Made by a program: the position numbers and the translations under genes. A stretch of DNA of 64,000 bases from Hericium rajendrae. Taxonomy: Eukaryota; Basidiomycota; Agaricomycetes; Russulales; Hericiaceae. Below the pieces are notes generated by a model. The model did not search any database, was not told the DNA's origin, and saw nothing but the letters and a program-made list of their open reading frames with translations. Below, piece after piece: positions 19,903 through 31,844 of the stretch; position 1 is the stretch's first letter; every line of letters starts with the position of its first letter. The stretch covers positions 930,001 to 994,000 of the forward strand of contig JAVRDV010000016.1 of NCBI GenBank assembly GCA_033439255.1, read 5' to 3'.

Positions 19903-22110
19903 TCACTTCAGCTCGGCGGTTGAGCGACTGACAGCACGAAGGAGGACGTCGCCCGGAGCTCCCGTCGACCTCAGCGGGCCTCCGCTAACGTCAACTGCGT
20001 ATACCGGCTTGATGGACACGCTCGCCTCCTGATCCCAAGAATGGGGCAAAAATCGCCTCTTCGAACAGCTTGGTGAGTTCCAAGCTCGCTCGACTAATAT
20101 CGCTTGAAAGTGCTCACACGAAGGCGTCATACAGCCTCGAACGCAGCTCGTCAGGACGTGAGGAGTCGCCGGGCTGCGCCCGGCGGGCGGGGCAGAGAGG
20201 GTAGTCTTCGAGACTTCCCGAGCTGTGAGATGGGCGTGTCGAGGACTGCGACTCGCTATGTATGGAAGTTCGGCGTCTTCACGAGCGGGACTGCTCGGCT
20301 GCGGCTGCGACACGGGCGTGGGCAGCGCGGGGTCGACCCATTCTTCGTCGTCGTCGAGCTCCTCGTTGCCCCTCGCCCTCTGCGAAGTCCTCCGTGCCCT
20401 TAGGGACAGCGCGCTCGCTCTCGAATGTCGAGCGCATGCCCGGCGTGATGGGCCCCACGAGGCCCTCCGAGTCTTCCGTGTCCACGCTCTTCGCGCCGTC
20501 CCGGGCACTGCTCGCGTCGATGTCCGGAGAAGGCGATGCAGAAGGCGAGCGGTCGCGGCCCTCGCTTGCGTCGAAGAAGTCGCCCCGCATCCTCGTCATC
20601 CTCCGGCATATCCATGTCCATGTCGGGCTCTGACATCGACTCGAGCCCCATGTTGTCATCGGAATCTGATGGCCACGATGGAGGCTCATCTCGTATCGAG
20701 AATATCATGTTTTGGTTCTTCGATTGCTGTGGTCATGGGGCATCATCAGCGATCACAAGAGGCCAGGACGTGCACGAATACATACATCGGCCACCCTCCA
20801 GCACAAGTCCTTCCAGTCCGCCTCGTCCTTGCATAGAAATCCTATCAACATACTCGGGTCCAAACCGCTGAGAGGCATGCTGCGCACAGGGTCGCAATGG
20901 AATGTTTGTGGCTCGTCACTGCGGTAGGCATTGACATGATGTTCTGGCGGTGGATCAAGCCCATGGCCGCTACACATCTCTGAAGACGAGAAGTCGGTCA
21001 CAGAGTGATTGCCTACCGAAACGGAGCCTGCTGCCGACGGGACATTAGACGATTACCAGCACGTATGAGCATTCGAGTTTGGGTGCGAATTGGTCGAGGA
21101 AGGTGACGATGACGAAAGCTGCTGCGCAAGGGGAGATGGGGACAACAGGGCATGGTATGAGAAGGTCGACGAAGCCATGCGCATGGAAGATGGGGAGGTA
21201 GGAGAGCGGTGGTGGTTAGATGGCGGCGTGTGCATTTGGCGCAGTCGTGGGTGTTCTCTGTCAGACTCGGGTGTTGTCTGACGTTCATGCCCATCGTGAG
21301 AGCCCTCCAGGACGGTATCTGTACCGAAAAATTCCTTACCCAGGTCCTTTCCCGTAAGCGCCATGCCATGCACGCTAAACGGCGAGTAAGGCGAAAGAGA
21401 ATCAAAGAATCACATCAGTATTTGTACATATGTTGCATAGTCAGATGTGTACAGCGGCTGCAGTGGCCGACGCCAATCTGTGTAGTACATCGGATCAGAG
21501 ATAAGCCAGCAGACCAGACGATATGGGTTCTGAAAGCATACCGCGGCCAAGATGGAGATGCAATAACGCATTCGCGAGAAGAGACTGCCCTTCCGTAGCA
21601 TGCAGCCCCAACCCGCATCACTCGTCCAACCCTTCTCTCCGGTACCGGGCCAGTTCCATCCGCAGCTTTGCAGGCTGCTGCTGACCGCGTTCATCCATCC
21701 TTGTGTTGCTCTTGTCCGCCATGCTGTAGTCTTCCGAGATATCTGCATCTTGCATCAGGGGCTGCAGTGAGGAGGACTGGCGACGCTCTTCCCTCACGCC
21801 TGAAAGCTTGCTGCCTCGCCGCGCCCAGGGGGCGATTGATATGATTGTGGTTCTTCTGCGTCAGTGTCCTCTGCGAAGATGAGGATGATCCCAACACTGA
21901 CTCTGGGAGTGGATAAGAGATGGAGGAAGACGAGAAAATGGAGACGCTGCTGCTGCTGGTGGGATCAATCATGGATTTCGAGCTGTCGCGGGTCTGCTTA
22001 GAATTCAGGAATTGGGTAGCTTGGAGGCATGCGACGGTGATGAGGCCGAAGGAGAGTGGCGGGCCTTGCTGGACATGAGAAAAGGTGAGGAGCGGGGAGA
22101 GATAGAGCAA
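19903..22110 (-). pseudogene. atg4: Broken atg4-like (peptidase C54) gene copy
   Basis: Pieces of the autophagy cysteine protease Atg4, which processes Atg8, lie in order on the minus strand. The catalytic-Cys motif GWTSDAGWGCMLR is near 21620-21580; DWRRPLQPLYTSDYATYVQI near 21475-21415; PFSVHGMALTGKDLGKEF near 21380-21325; MPLSGLDPSMLIGFLCKDEA near 20880-20820; and EEWVDPALPTP near 20340-20310. The reading changes frame just after the catalytic-Cys motif (one base short) and again in the acidic C-terminal region, and a stop replaces the usual Trp after YVQI. The segment that should carry the catalytic Asp and His is largely missing. It is therefore a pseudogene. Since atg4 is normally conserved, an intact copy presumably exists elsewhere. 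Mobile elements next to it suggest how it was moved or damaged. Confidence 0.75.
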
Positions 22111-22629
22111 GCAGCATCGTCGTCATTGTCATTGTCATCGTTGAGGAGGAACTGATGAGAACGAGAGCCGCTCGCGGCGGCAGGCTGCAGCATTTCACGC
22201 AGGCATGTGATGAGCTTGTCTATCCAACCTGATGCGCCCGTTTCTGCTGGGCATTGTGCTCGTACTAGTCTCAGATTTTGCACCAGTGAGGTCCTTGTTG
22301 CAGGCACCGCACCTAGGTTTTTGACGCAGCGCAGTGTCACATATACTTTGTAAGTGATAAAACAATCCAGCGAGCCATATCTTACCCCAGATTTGTTGCT
22401 TCATCACTGCCAATACGTACGTCTTCACTACTCATTCAACTCGCCCCTTCCTTCAAGACAGGATCGGGGTGTCAGCATCCTTGTCAGAGGTAAGTAGGGG
22501 TTCAGCTACATTCTTCGCTCAGGGCCTAACGTTCTCAGCAGATAACAATGCTAAATGGATCAATTTGGATACAGCTTGGGTAGGTTTAGGTACATTTTCC
22601 TATGAATTATAGTAGATCAATAATGGACG

Positions 22630-23400
22630 AATATTACAGAATAGGGTAGAGATGCGACTGCATTCTTCTTTCACCAGGACACAATACTATGTGATGTTGT
22701 TGTTGCTCCTGCAATGCTGGCGCACCTCAAGTGTGAGCTGCAGCGACGGGCAGGGACGATCTCCAAATGCACTGTTCTAGCAGCAGATGTCACTGCCTCA
22801 GTCAATGCGGATGATGTGCTTGCTGTACCAGGACGGTGGTCATCATGCTCACCACACTGCGTATACATGCTGTTTGCAGGTGCGGCAGCGCATGCGGTGA
22901 TATGGGTGGTGCTGCCAGCGCTATGCATCCTGAAGGCGAAGCTTGACGGTGGGATTTTTGCAGTGCTGGGATCAGTGTAGGAGCTGCCGGCACTGTGGAA
23001 CATGGTGAATGCAGCTCTCAGCTACACACGAGCAGAATTCTTCGGCTTCTTCATGGCACATGGGGGGCGATACCAGCTTGAGCTCGGAGACTTCTGGTCG
23101 ATGACTGAGGAGCACAGCGTCATGAGCACACACCCGCAGCAGGTGGTTAGTAGACTCGCGGTCGCTGACATAGGGTGCGGCGGGGTATCCGAACCTGGGG
23201 GACTTGGATCTGATCTGCGGCACAGACGGCGAGTGGTATTGGGAGCAGACAAACTGGATTCCGCCAGATGTGCTGCTGCTGTGCCACCCCATGCCGGAGA
23301 TGAAGACAGAGCGAGCCATGGACATGCAGATTACAGGCGCACTCGAGAGAGAATTGGCAGGGCACAATCGACTGTGGATTCCACCTTTTCTCTGTTTGTT
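22630..23400 (+). pseudogene. Decayed coding remnant of unknown family
   Basis: Coding-like plus-strand sequence is visible in pieces (near 23005, AEFFGFFMAHGGRYQLELG; near 23225, GEWYWEQTNWIPP then HPMPEMKTERAMDMQ). An extra G near 23180 shifts the frame between the two pieces, and a stop precedes the first. No domain is recognised. It could be a decayed neighbour or former 5' part of the gene starting at 23487. Confidence 0.4.
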
Positions 23401-23486
23401 CAGTGGCTCACATTATTTGGTCACACCAAATTGCGACTCTCATTCTTGCTGAGTCCCGATTTACAGAAATTTTGCTTCGTCCATTG

Positions 23487-25633
23487 ATGTCTCACAGCCG
23501 TGCATTCCGTAGCCGTGTAACATACAGTCCGCGGCATCAGTCTAATCGATTAGCGGCTCAGAATGCTGGCCAGGGCGTTGTCAGTGCAGGAACAGCAGTG
23601 ACAGGTGCACCAAGTGACAACCAAGGTACGTTAGGTATAGACTTCGTCTCTCCGTCATCCCTCATGCATTTCAATGACTATAACAGAAGCATTGTCTGGT
23701 CGTTCTGATGGACCAAATACCCTAGAAGTCGAACAGCCACTGTCGAGTGGCGATAACTTGACAACATCCCAAGCTCCCCTGTCGTCTCTAGCTCGACATG
23801 TAAGCGACGATACCGTGGCGCCCGTCGGTATGCAGACATCAGTTGTTCAAGACAATGACACGAGCACAAGTGACGATTATGAAGAATCCATCAAGGCACT
23901 CCTCGGTGGTACGACCATGACGTTTCAACGACCAGAGGAAGATCTGCCATTGGCTACTATGGAGGTATGTCTGATGTTGGACTGTAGCGAAGTAATACTG
24001 ATGATATGGACTGTTCGTTTACAGAATACCACAGGAATGGCAGCTCCTGGATCTCAGAATGTGCCCAGCTCTGTTCCCAACCCAATCACAGCGACGTCTG
24101 AAATAGCGACGCCTGAGGAAGCCACAATCGCCATGGAGGCAACGGCAAGTGCAGCTGTATCTACAACCACTGCACTTGGAACAACGGCAGATGACACTTC
24201 CAGTTCTGAGCAAAGCACAAGGCAGGCCCAGCTGGCCACCGAATTGTCACAACGGCAGGAGGACGCTCCGCAACATGTCTCGGGACAGGTGGTTAGGACC
24301 GAGCTAGCATCGTCTGGTAGGTAACTTATTTTGATGCCGGTTCCGACTGTGGCTAACATGACAAATAGATGGATTCTTGGTGCCCGATCCTGTAGAACGT
24401 CATGATGGTGGTAGTTCCACTACCGAATTAGCAGAGTTTAATCAGCTATGGTCATTCAACTCAACTGTTCCTCGGGCTACTTTGGTTTTTCTTGGACTGA
24501 GATCTAGGACGTCTCGGAAAAATCTTGTGGAGGTCATCGCATTGCCCGAAACACCGTCGTTGTTCGACATCCTCATCACTCTGACAGATACCCAGTCCGA
24601 TACATGTACTTCAAATATCCTACATCATCTCTCGCTTCTCATTGATCCATCTTATCGGGTGGCTACATTGCAGATACCTATTCACGTCGAAGATGAGGGA
24701 TGGGACTCGTATACCAATGGCTTTGAGGATCATGGCAGCGCTATGGCCATGCTGAACGGTCGTCGAATGCCTCCTATGCTCGTTCTAGCTCGATCATCCA
24801 TGCAGCATGACACCGTTCTGGCTGCGCTGGATAGTCGAGTGACAGCAGATCTTCCAATGTATGTCTTGTATATCTATCAGGATGCCATTGCAGAGGTGTG
24901 TCACAATCATATCTGGTTTAATATGTTAATTATATTAACATATGTTCTCTCGGTAAACAGACATCTTCCAGTACAGACGCTTTCTCACACATGTCTATGT
25001 CCGCAACCGCAGTAGTACCACCTTTGTTAGGTGGTGCATATATCGGGCCTTCGATCGGTAACCAAGTTCACAATCATCTTACACCCGAAGGATACCTGGA
25101 CTCTCGCTTCGCTAATATCAAGAGCGACACACTGGAGGTGATCTCTCATGGTACATATGGCACGGCATATAAGCATATGTTTGCCGTACGTGGTGTCATG
25201 GCCATCTATGACCAACTTGGAATAGGCCTCAATGTCGCTCCTCGTCCTGTAACTGTTCAGGTGCCTAACCACAGTTCAATCGTCATTTCTCCAGAGTGCA
25301 TTATCAACTGGATGACATATCAGGCTCGCACATTTTCCAATCATGCTGGTGCCTGGACAAAGGCATGTCATATACACAGCACATTGGCCTGGCGTCAGAG
25401 TCTAGACGAAGGGGACCAGCAATTCTTCAACGTGTTGGATGTCATGTTGTATCAGCCTCGCATTGATATTGCTCGATCACACACATCTTGGTCTATTGCT
25501 GAGACTGTGGCCTTACAATACAAGATGGACCCCTTTCACAGAAAGCTTCAAAGCATAACTGGTATGTTCCTTATATTAGCCATACAACATACTCTAATCA
25601 GACAATGTCAGCTTAACAGTACTTTATGATTGA
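23487..25633 (+). CDS. Unknown 622-aa protein upstream of the 170-bp array
   Basis: I do not recognise this gene. Six exons join in phase: 23487-23625, 23687-23964, 24025-24316, 24369-24895, 24961-25561 and 25602-25633, giving 622 aa. Introns are 40-65 bp GT-AG. Residues 1-235 are Ser/Thr/Gln-rich and probably disordered. Residues about 240-610 look globular, with two segments: one contains FLVPDPVE, FLGLRSR and LDSRVTADLPMYVLYIYQD; the other contains LTPEGYLDSRF and GTYGTAYKHMFAVRGVMAIY. No membrane segment or known catalytic motif is seen. The start at 23487 is the first ATG of the frame consistent with the first intron. It converges with the 945-aa gene across the AT-rich array. Phase-coherent splicing argues that it is intact. 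Confidence 0.6.
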
Positions 25634-25859
25634 ACTTCAACAGTTTTCAATGGTTTTATACTTTACAAATGTCTATATGTGACTGATCATGCACAGTCAC
25701 TTGAATTTAACTTCAACAGTTTACAATACTCTTTTTATACTTGACAACTGTTTTTATCATATCTATTATGCACAGTCATAGTATGGTGTTTTTAAATATC
25801 CTCTTAGCAAACTATAAATGGTTGGGCTAATGAGAGTAGTAACATATGTGATCCATTTA

Positions 25860-27900
25860 CTCAAAGACCAGATTTCACATATATACAGCCTTGGTTTTTT
25901 TAAAAAGCCAATGGATGACATCCTGTAGCCATCTGGAAAGATTTGCAGAATATATTTTGGCTGCAATAGGTCCACCAAGTGATGGCCAAAAGCCAAGTTG
26001 CCAACCCAATCTTTGGGTCCTATCGGAAGATTTTACTGAAAGAAAATCAACTGTGTGAGCTTGAATACTAAATCTTAGCATATTCTGTTAATATTTCAGA
26101 ACTCTATAATTGTATCTTTATTTGCTATCCCATATGATGAGATATGAGAGTACAACAGCGAGAATTGATCATCACACATGACATTTCACATATGTAGAGA
26201 TTTTTGTGCAAACCAATGTGCTTTGTGAGCTCAGCTACTGAATTCTAGCAAATATTGTTTCAAATACCAAAACTCTAAAACTGTATCTTTGCATATAGCT
26301 TTTTCCTGGCAGAGTAAAAGTAGCGCATATATTTGATCATGACATTTCTCTGATCTGAAGATTTTATATAGAGTGAATGCACTATTTGAGCTTATGTACT
26401 GAATCTCAGTTCAATTGGTTGAGATTTCAGAACTCTGTAATTGAATCTTTGAATGGATGACTTCTCATGGCCGTTTTTGAGTGATGGCTAAAGGTTAATG
26501 AAGTTCTTTGTTTTCTGCTCTTATTTTGTTTTGGACATCTGGACTTCTGTTTAGACACAGTGATTGTGTATAGGCTGTAACAGCCCTAGCACTAAATTCC
26601 ACTTTTCCTATTAAAGGGTAGCTACAAGTATCTGCATATCAATGAGATTTTGCAAGAAGTCATTCAATGTGACAGTTATTCACATAAAAGCAGAGGAGAT
26701 AACTCACACCCTGGGACAAAACATTTGGCACACATGGAGATTTTAATGAAAAGAAACATATTATGTAAGCTGAGATGCTTGATTTGAAAGAATTTTACTT
26801 GGAATTCAAAACTCTCAAACTGTATCTTGGATTATAGATATTGGCAACTAAGTATATATAACTCTATCTGTAGACTTTTTTGTGCTGATTGTGTGAAAGC
26901 TCATACCCATCTGCACTGTGCCTTGTCCAGAAACCCCTTTGCATGAAAAAACTACAGAGAAGATATGTATTTACAGAAACTCCCTTGCATGAAAGGACTA
27001 CAGAAAAGATATGTATTTAACTCTGTAATCATCTCTTTTTTATGAGATATTTATGGAAAGTCATAAGAGTATATGGGTGATAAGTATATTTAGACATAAG
27101 ATTTCACATATGTACAGATTTTACTCAAAAGGAATATACTGTCCCAGCTTACAGTCACAATTTTAGCAGATTTTGCTTAGAATTCAGAACTCTATAATTG
27201 TATCTTTGCATATAGGAGCTAGGAATTTGCAAGTGTGCATGGGAGGAGTGGAGACAATTTATGTGCTCAAATATGATGTTTCTTACATTTGAATATTTTA
27301 TCACAAGGAGATACATTGTCTGAAGTCAGAATCTCAAGTTTGGCTCATGATACCTCTGTAATTGACTCAGACAATTTGCATGTAGCTGTTTGCAAAGGGA
27401 TATAAGTGTAAGATAGATGACTTACATATTGAGATGGAACATATTGAGAATATAAAGATTTTTTTACAATCCAATGTATATTGCAAGGCTATATAGTCAA
27501 TATGTACAGATGCCATTGAAATTCCAGAAGTTTGTAATTATATTGTTTGTAGCTATTTGTCAGAAGTTGTAAGAGCTCTTATATACAGAGGGTGATTCAT
27601 ATATCCAAACATGGCATTTCACACATCTACAAATTTTAATCAAAAGAGATATAGTATTCAAACTAAGATTCATCATTTCAGCAAATTCTACTTAAATTTC
27701 AGAACTCTGGAATTGTATCTTTATTTGCAGCACTTCGAAAACAAGTATGAGAAGATGGTACATGATTCACATCTTCAAACATGATATTACACACCTTTCA
27801 AGATTTTTCTGCAAGCCAATAGATTATCTGAACTTATATCTTGAATGGTAGCAAAATCTGTTGAGATTGCAGAACTCTGTAATTGTATTACCATCTTGTA
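25860..27900. repeat. Degenerate AT-rich tandem array, period about 170 bp
   Basis: One word, AGAACTCTGTAATTGTATC in its best form, recurs near 26098, 26269, 26428, 26807, 27018, 27185, 27351, 27523, 27699 and 27869. Gaps are about 160-175 bp, with one double and one wider step. A second word, CATTTCACATATGTAGAG, recurs at a matching spacing (near 26177, 26336, 26719, 27096, 27270, 27438, 27602, 27781). A third, around TGAGCT...TGAAT...TAGCA, lies between them. Units differ by perhaps 25-40%. The whole 25634-28303 stretch is AT-rich and has no supported gene. The period is close to a nucleosome repeat. Confidence 0.7.
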
Positions 27901-28303
27901 GAAGAGCACAAGAGTATATAGAGGTGTAGCCATAAGGAGTATGATATGAATCACAAGAACAAAATGTATTTTAAGATTGATTGTAGCCAGATAAGGCACC
28001 AAGGAGCTGCATATGGATCCAACAATCAAATAGTGTTGCTGAGTGATGTACATGTGGAAGTGGCTCAAGCAAGGCATTGCGAAGCCATGAATTGATGAAC
28101 ACATCACAAGTGTAGTCACATGTGTGAAAATATATGGCTGGAGGCATGTCATCCTGAACAAGAGAATCATGAGTACAAATGCTTGTTAATAAGTCAAATA
28201 TTTATACCTTTCTGCCAACCTTGTTTAGCACTGAGTTGGGAACATGTGGGCCGGGATGATGAAGGCGCATCTGTCAGATGGGGTTTTATCACTTTATGTG
28301 AAT

Positions 28304-31300
28304 TTATAATCCAAAGATAGTACTGACACTGAGCCTCCAATCAGGAATGCTAGGGCGGAGATCTGAATGAGTCATAGCAACAAGCAGCATCTGCGCTCGA
28401 AGCATAGAATTATTCTTTGCCACATCAATCTCCTTTGCAGTGAGATAGGAACCAATCAGATTTGGATGATTGGGGTGACCTTTACCTGTCACATAACGAA
28501 AGAGACGAGTCTTAAATAAGTCACGAAGTGTAGAAAGATCTGCATCGGCAGACTGATCAGATGTACGGAACTTGAGAGCAGCAATGACTTGGTCGAAGTG
28601 AGAGAGGTCACGGGTATAGAGGACTTGCATGAAAGTGCGAAGATCGTCAGGACTTTCGGAAGGAAATGTCTGGCAACAATGAATAGTCAATATATATATA
28701 AAAATAATAGCTTCCAGTACACACACCTGACACAAAGTAATGTCAGGGCCCAGCTTGATATTGAAACCATCCTTGAAGGCCACAAAATCTGACTGACTCC
28801 AGACGTCGGCATGCCCGAGAAGCACACATTCTACGATCGCTCGAGTATAGGTCTCATGATCGTCAGGTGTTCGAGGATAAGGAAGTTCAGTTGGCTAGAG
28901 ATAACAGATTAGCATAATGACATGTGCCAATAGACAGACCAATGTACCACCACACCAAGTGCCTCAACAATCAGCTGATAGACCTTGTCCGTCGAGGATT
29001 TTGGAAGTGGAGAGTCGTAACTCAGACGGAACCATGGCTTCAGCTTCTGGGCAGCGTCGAAGTCTAAGATGTTGATAAAGCTTTCCGTCCACGAAACATC
29101 ATGCTGTTGGCCAAGGGTGGCGACAATAGCAGCAAAGACGCAGAAAGGAGAGATAGGACAAGGGCCGACACCAGTGACCACGAGAGATAGCGCACAGACA
29201 GCACCCACGGCACGGAAATATACCTCTCTCTCGGAGATGCGTCTTGACATAGGGAGAATGATGGGCGTTTTGTACTGCGGTGTACGTGGTTGCCAGTACT
29301 TGATATCATCTGTCATCAAAAGCACGAGGCGGCGGTAGACAGCACGCTCGGGCCCTGCACCAACGCCCTCACCTCTATTTTATTGGAAACAAGATGAGCA
29401 CCACAATTCATGTAACGCAGAGAAAGCACATACACAAAGATGGTACGCTCCGGGTAAAGAAATGCTGCAACATCTTCTGGTACTCTGGTCGCAACACCGG
29501 CAGGAGCCTCAAAAGACTGCATGGGACCCGACGAGCTCAGATACTTGAGGAGATCAAAGAGCGTCTGTGCAACGTCTGTTTCGGACTCGGCATCACCACC
29601 AATGATAGAAGCGGCACGTCGACCAGGGGCCGGAGAAAGACAGTGCATGACCCTTTCTTGCCAGTCCTGGACCATCTTGAGCATGTCAGGCGTCGGAAGA
29701 AATATGGTAGGGAGGATGGGCAAATCCTATATTTAATTTAACATCAGAAAATATCGTAGACATCACGATATTGGCGGATGACGAACCAAGGACATCGAGT
29801 CATGGTTGACTGATGCTGAAGCGATGAGATTGTCACTGTCACCACTCTAAGTGCGCAGATGAGTGGGTAAACAGAATCATATTGCGACAACAACTTACCC
29901 CTATCGGCGGAGGCGACACATCTTGAATGTTAGGATGTATCTGCAAACGCGGTCGAGAAGAAGGTGGTATATCTGTCACAGGCTATTATGACTGTAAGGT
30001 CATCTTCGATGATGCAAAAACTGTATTAGACTCACAGTCTCGTCGAAGTCATCTCTGCGGCGAACTATGCCATGATGGCGGGATGCAGCCGGAGCTTCAG
30101 TAGGAGCGGAAGGAGGATTGGCAGGAGCAACCGTAGTCCCAGTAGGCAGAATAGTCGACGGTGGTAGCGCTTGTTGCTCGGTGTGTGCAACAATAGGAGA
30201 GGGTGGGGCAGATGGGGGGAAAGGACATCCGAATGGACCTTGAATGCAGCGAGGTTTATCTTCAGGTTCACTGTTCGCTGCGAAAGCATAGAACACATGC
30301 AATGCGTAGCATGGATGGGGCAACTCGAGCGTCGGAGACCACTCGTCCTGCGAAAAGAACGATGATATGGCAGATTGGATATTTTGCCAACGTGGAGCTG
30401 CACGAAACAAGAAGTCTTAAACGTGCGAGGAATAACAAGAAGCATAGGAGAAGATATACCTATCATAAATAGAGCGACATTTCCATCCAGTGGATTGATA
30501 AGCTTCTTTGGTCCGCATTCCTTCAAGAGCTGACCAAGTGTGAACGTCGACTCTGCACTGAACTTGGACGCAGCAGAGACTGCAGAGATGGAGGGCCTTG
30601 ACCGATTGACTTTTGGGAGAAGAAGCTCCCAGTTGAGCATGTGAAAGGGGGCAAGCTGGGACGACGTATTTTGATTCGGAGGAGGGGCGCCGAGTTTGAG
30701 ACGATGGTCAGAACAGTGAGCGATAACAGCGGCGTCAAGGGTGTTCCAGACCTGGCCTTCCTTTGGCAAGTCACAGGTAAATACAAGATGCTGATGTCGC
30801 AGATGAGTGAGAATCCCAGCAAACTCAGTACCAGGCGCCCAGATGTACGATGGCGATGGATGCCCAGGGTGTTCATGCGTGCTACCTTTTAGCTAGTAAA
30901 GAGAGAATTAGAGGTAATTAGACAAATACACATATGGGGACGACACATAGTAGCTTAATAACTCACAACGTAAGGCAGGATCATGACCATGACAGAGCTA
31001 AACTCGGAGGGAGGTGAGAACGGCACCTGGCATATAAGTAGACTTGATGAGCCGAATTCAGCATGGGCAAGAAGAAACATAGAGCGTACCTGAGAAGTCG
31101 AACGTGATGCGGGATTGGAACCAGCACCTCGATGACCGGGACGGTGCTGAGGCAGATTGCGAAGTATGCTAGTCGCTCGAGAAGCCTGATGATTGCTACG
31201 TGTCGGCGCATTCAAGCCTTGGAAGCTGGCAATGGGACGGGCAGTGTCGGTCTCAAACCGCGGAATAGTCAGTGGAGCAGAACGGATGGCAGCAGCCGGT

Positions 31301-31844
31301 GCTATTGAGATCGAGCGTGCATCGATGCTGTGAGTTCGTGAGCTTCAGGGACAAGATTGAGTATTTAAATGCTTACTCAGTACCGAAATGAACGTGCTGT
31401 CCCCAAGGTGCAGAACAGACACAAATCATCTCCGGAGTCCAGGGCTGAGGAAGAAACTGCAAGGCTTCAGTCGGAGGGAGCGTGCACATATAGCGGCATG
31501 AGCGTACCGAGAAGAAGCCGCCGCACAACTTGATGGCACATCCGCCTTTAACAGATGCTACATCTTCGATGTTGGAAGGACGACGACTTGTGTGACTGAT
31601 CCAAGGGTGCTGGCATGAGCGATAAGCCTGGTGCGCATCGGATGGATGCTAGAGCGCAGCATAGCGGCACCATGATGAGCACATAGCGGGGTAGATAAAT
31701 GTTATAGTCATTGCTCACCAGTGCGGTATGAGACGTTACAGGACTGATGGTAACCCATGCCGCACAACCACATCCAAGGACACACTTGTCACGCTGTGGA
31801 AGGACAACGGGGAGGTCGGAAAGGCCTGATGATCGGGAGTCCAT
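28304..31844 (-). CDS. Unknown 945-aa, 13-exon protein; Cys-rich N-terminus, weakly HECT-like C-terminus
   Basis: Thirteen exons join in phase: 31844-31719, 31648-31508, 31456-31377, 31327-31090, 31026-30967, 30892-30460, 30397-30036, 29982-29899, 29846-29787, 29726-29434, 29374-28948, 28894-28727 and 28669-28304. Residues 20-115 are rich in Cys and His (DKCVLGCGCAAW, GGCAIKLCGGFFS, CVCSAPWGQHVHFG), perhaps a metal-binding fold. A Ser/Arg linker follows, then a globular segment (VMVMILPYV, STHEHPGHPSPSYIW, LTHLRHQHLVFTCDLP). A Pro-rich stretch lies near residues 510-560. The last ~250 residues (GPCPISPFCVFAAI, FVAFKDGFNIKLG, ENA-free end LRPSIPDW) resemble degenerate HECT-like C-termini of some Agaricomycete families, but I see no catalytic Cys, so this is tentative. 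The gene appears unbroken. Confidence 0.6.
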
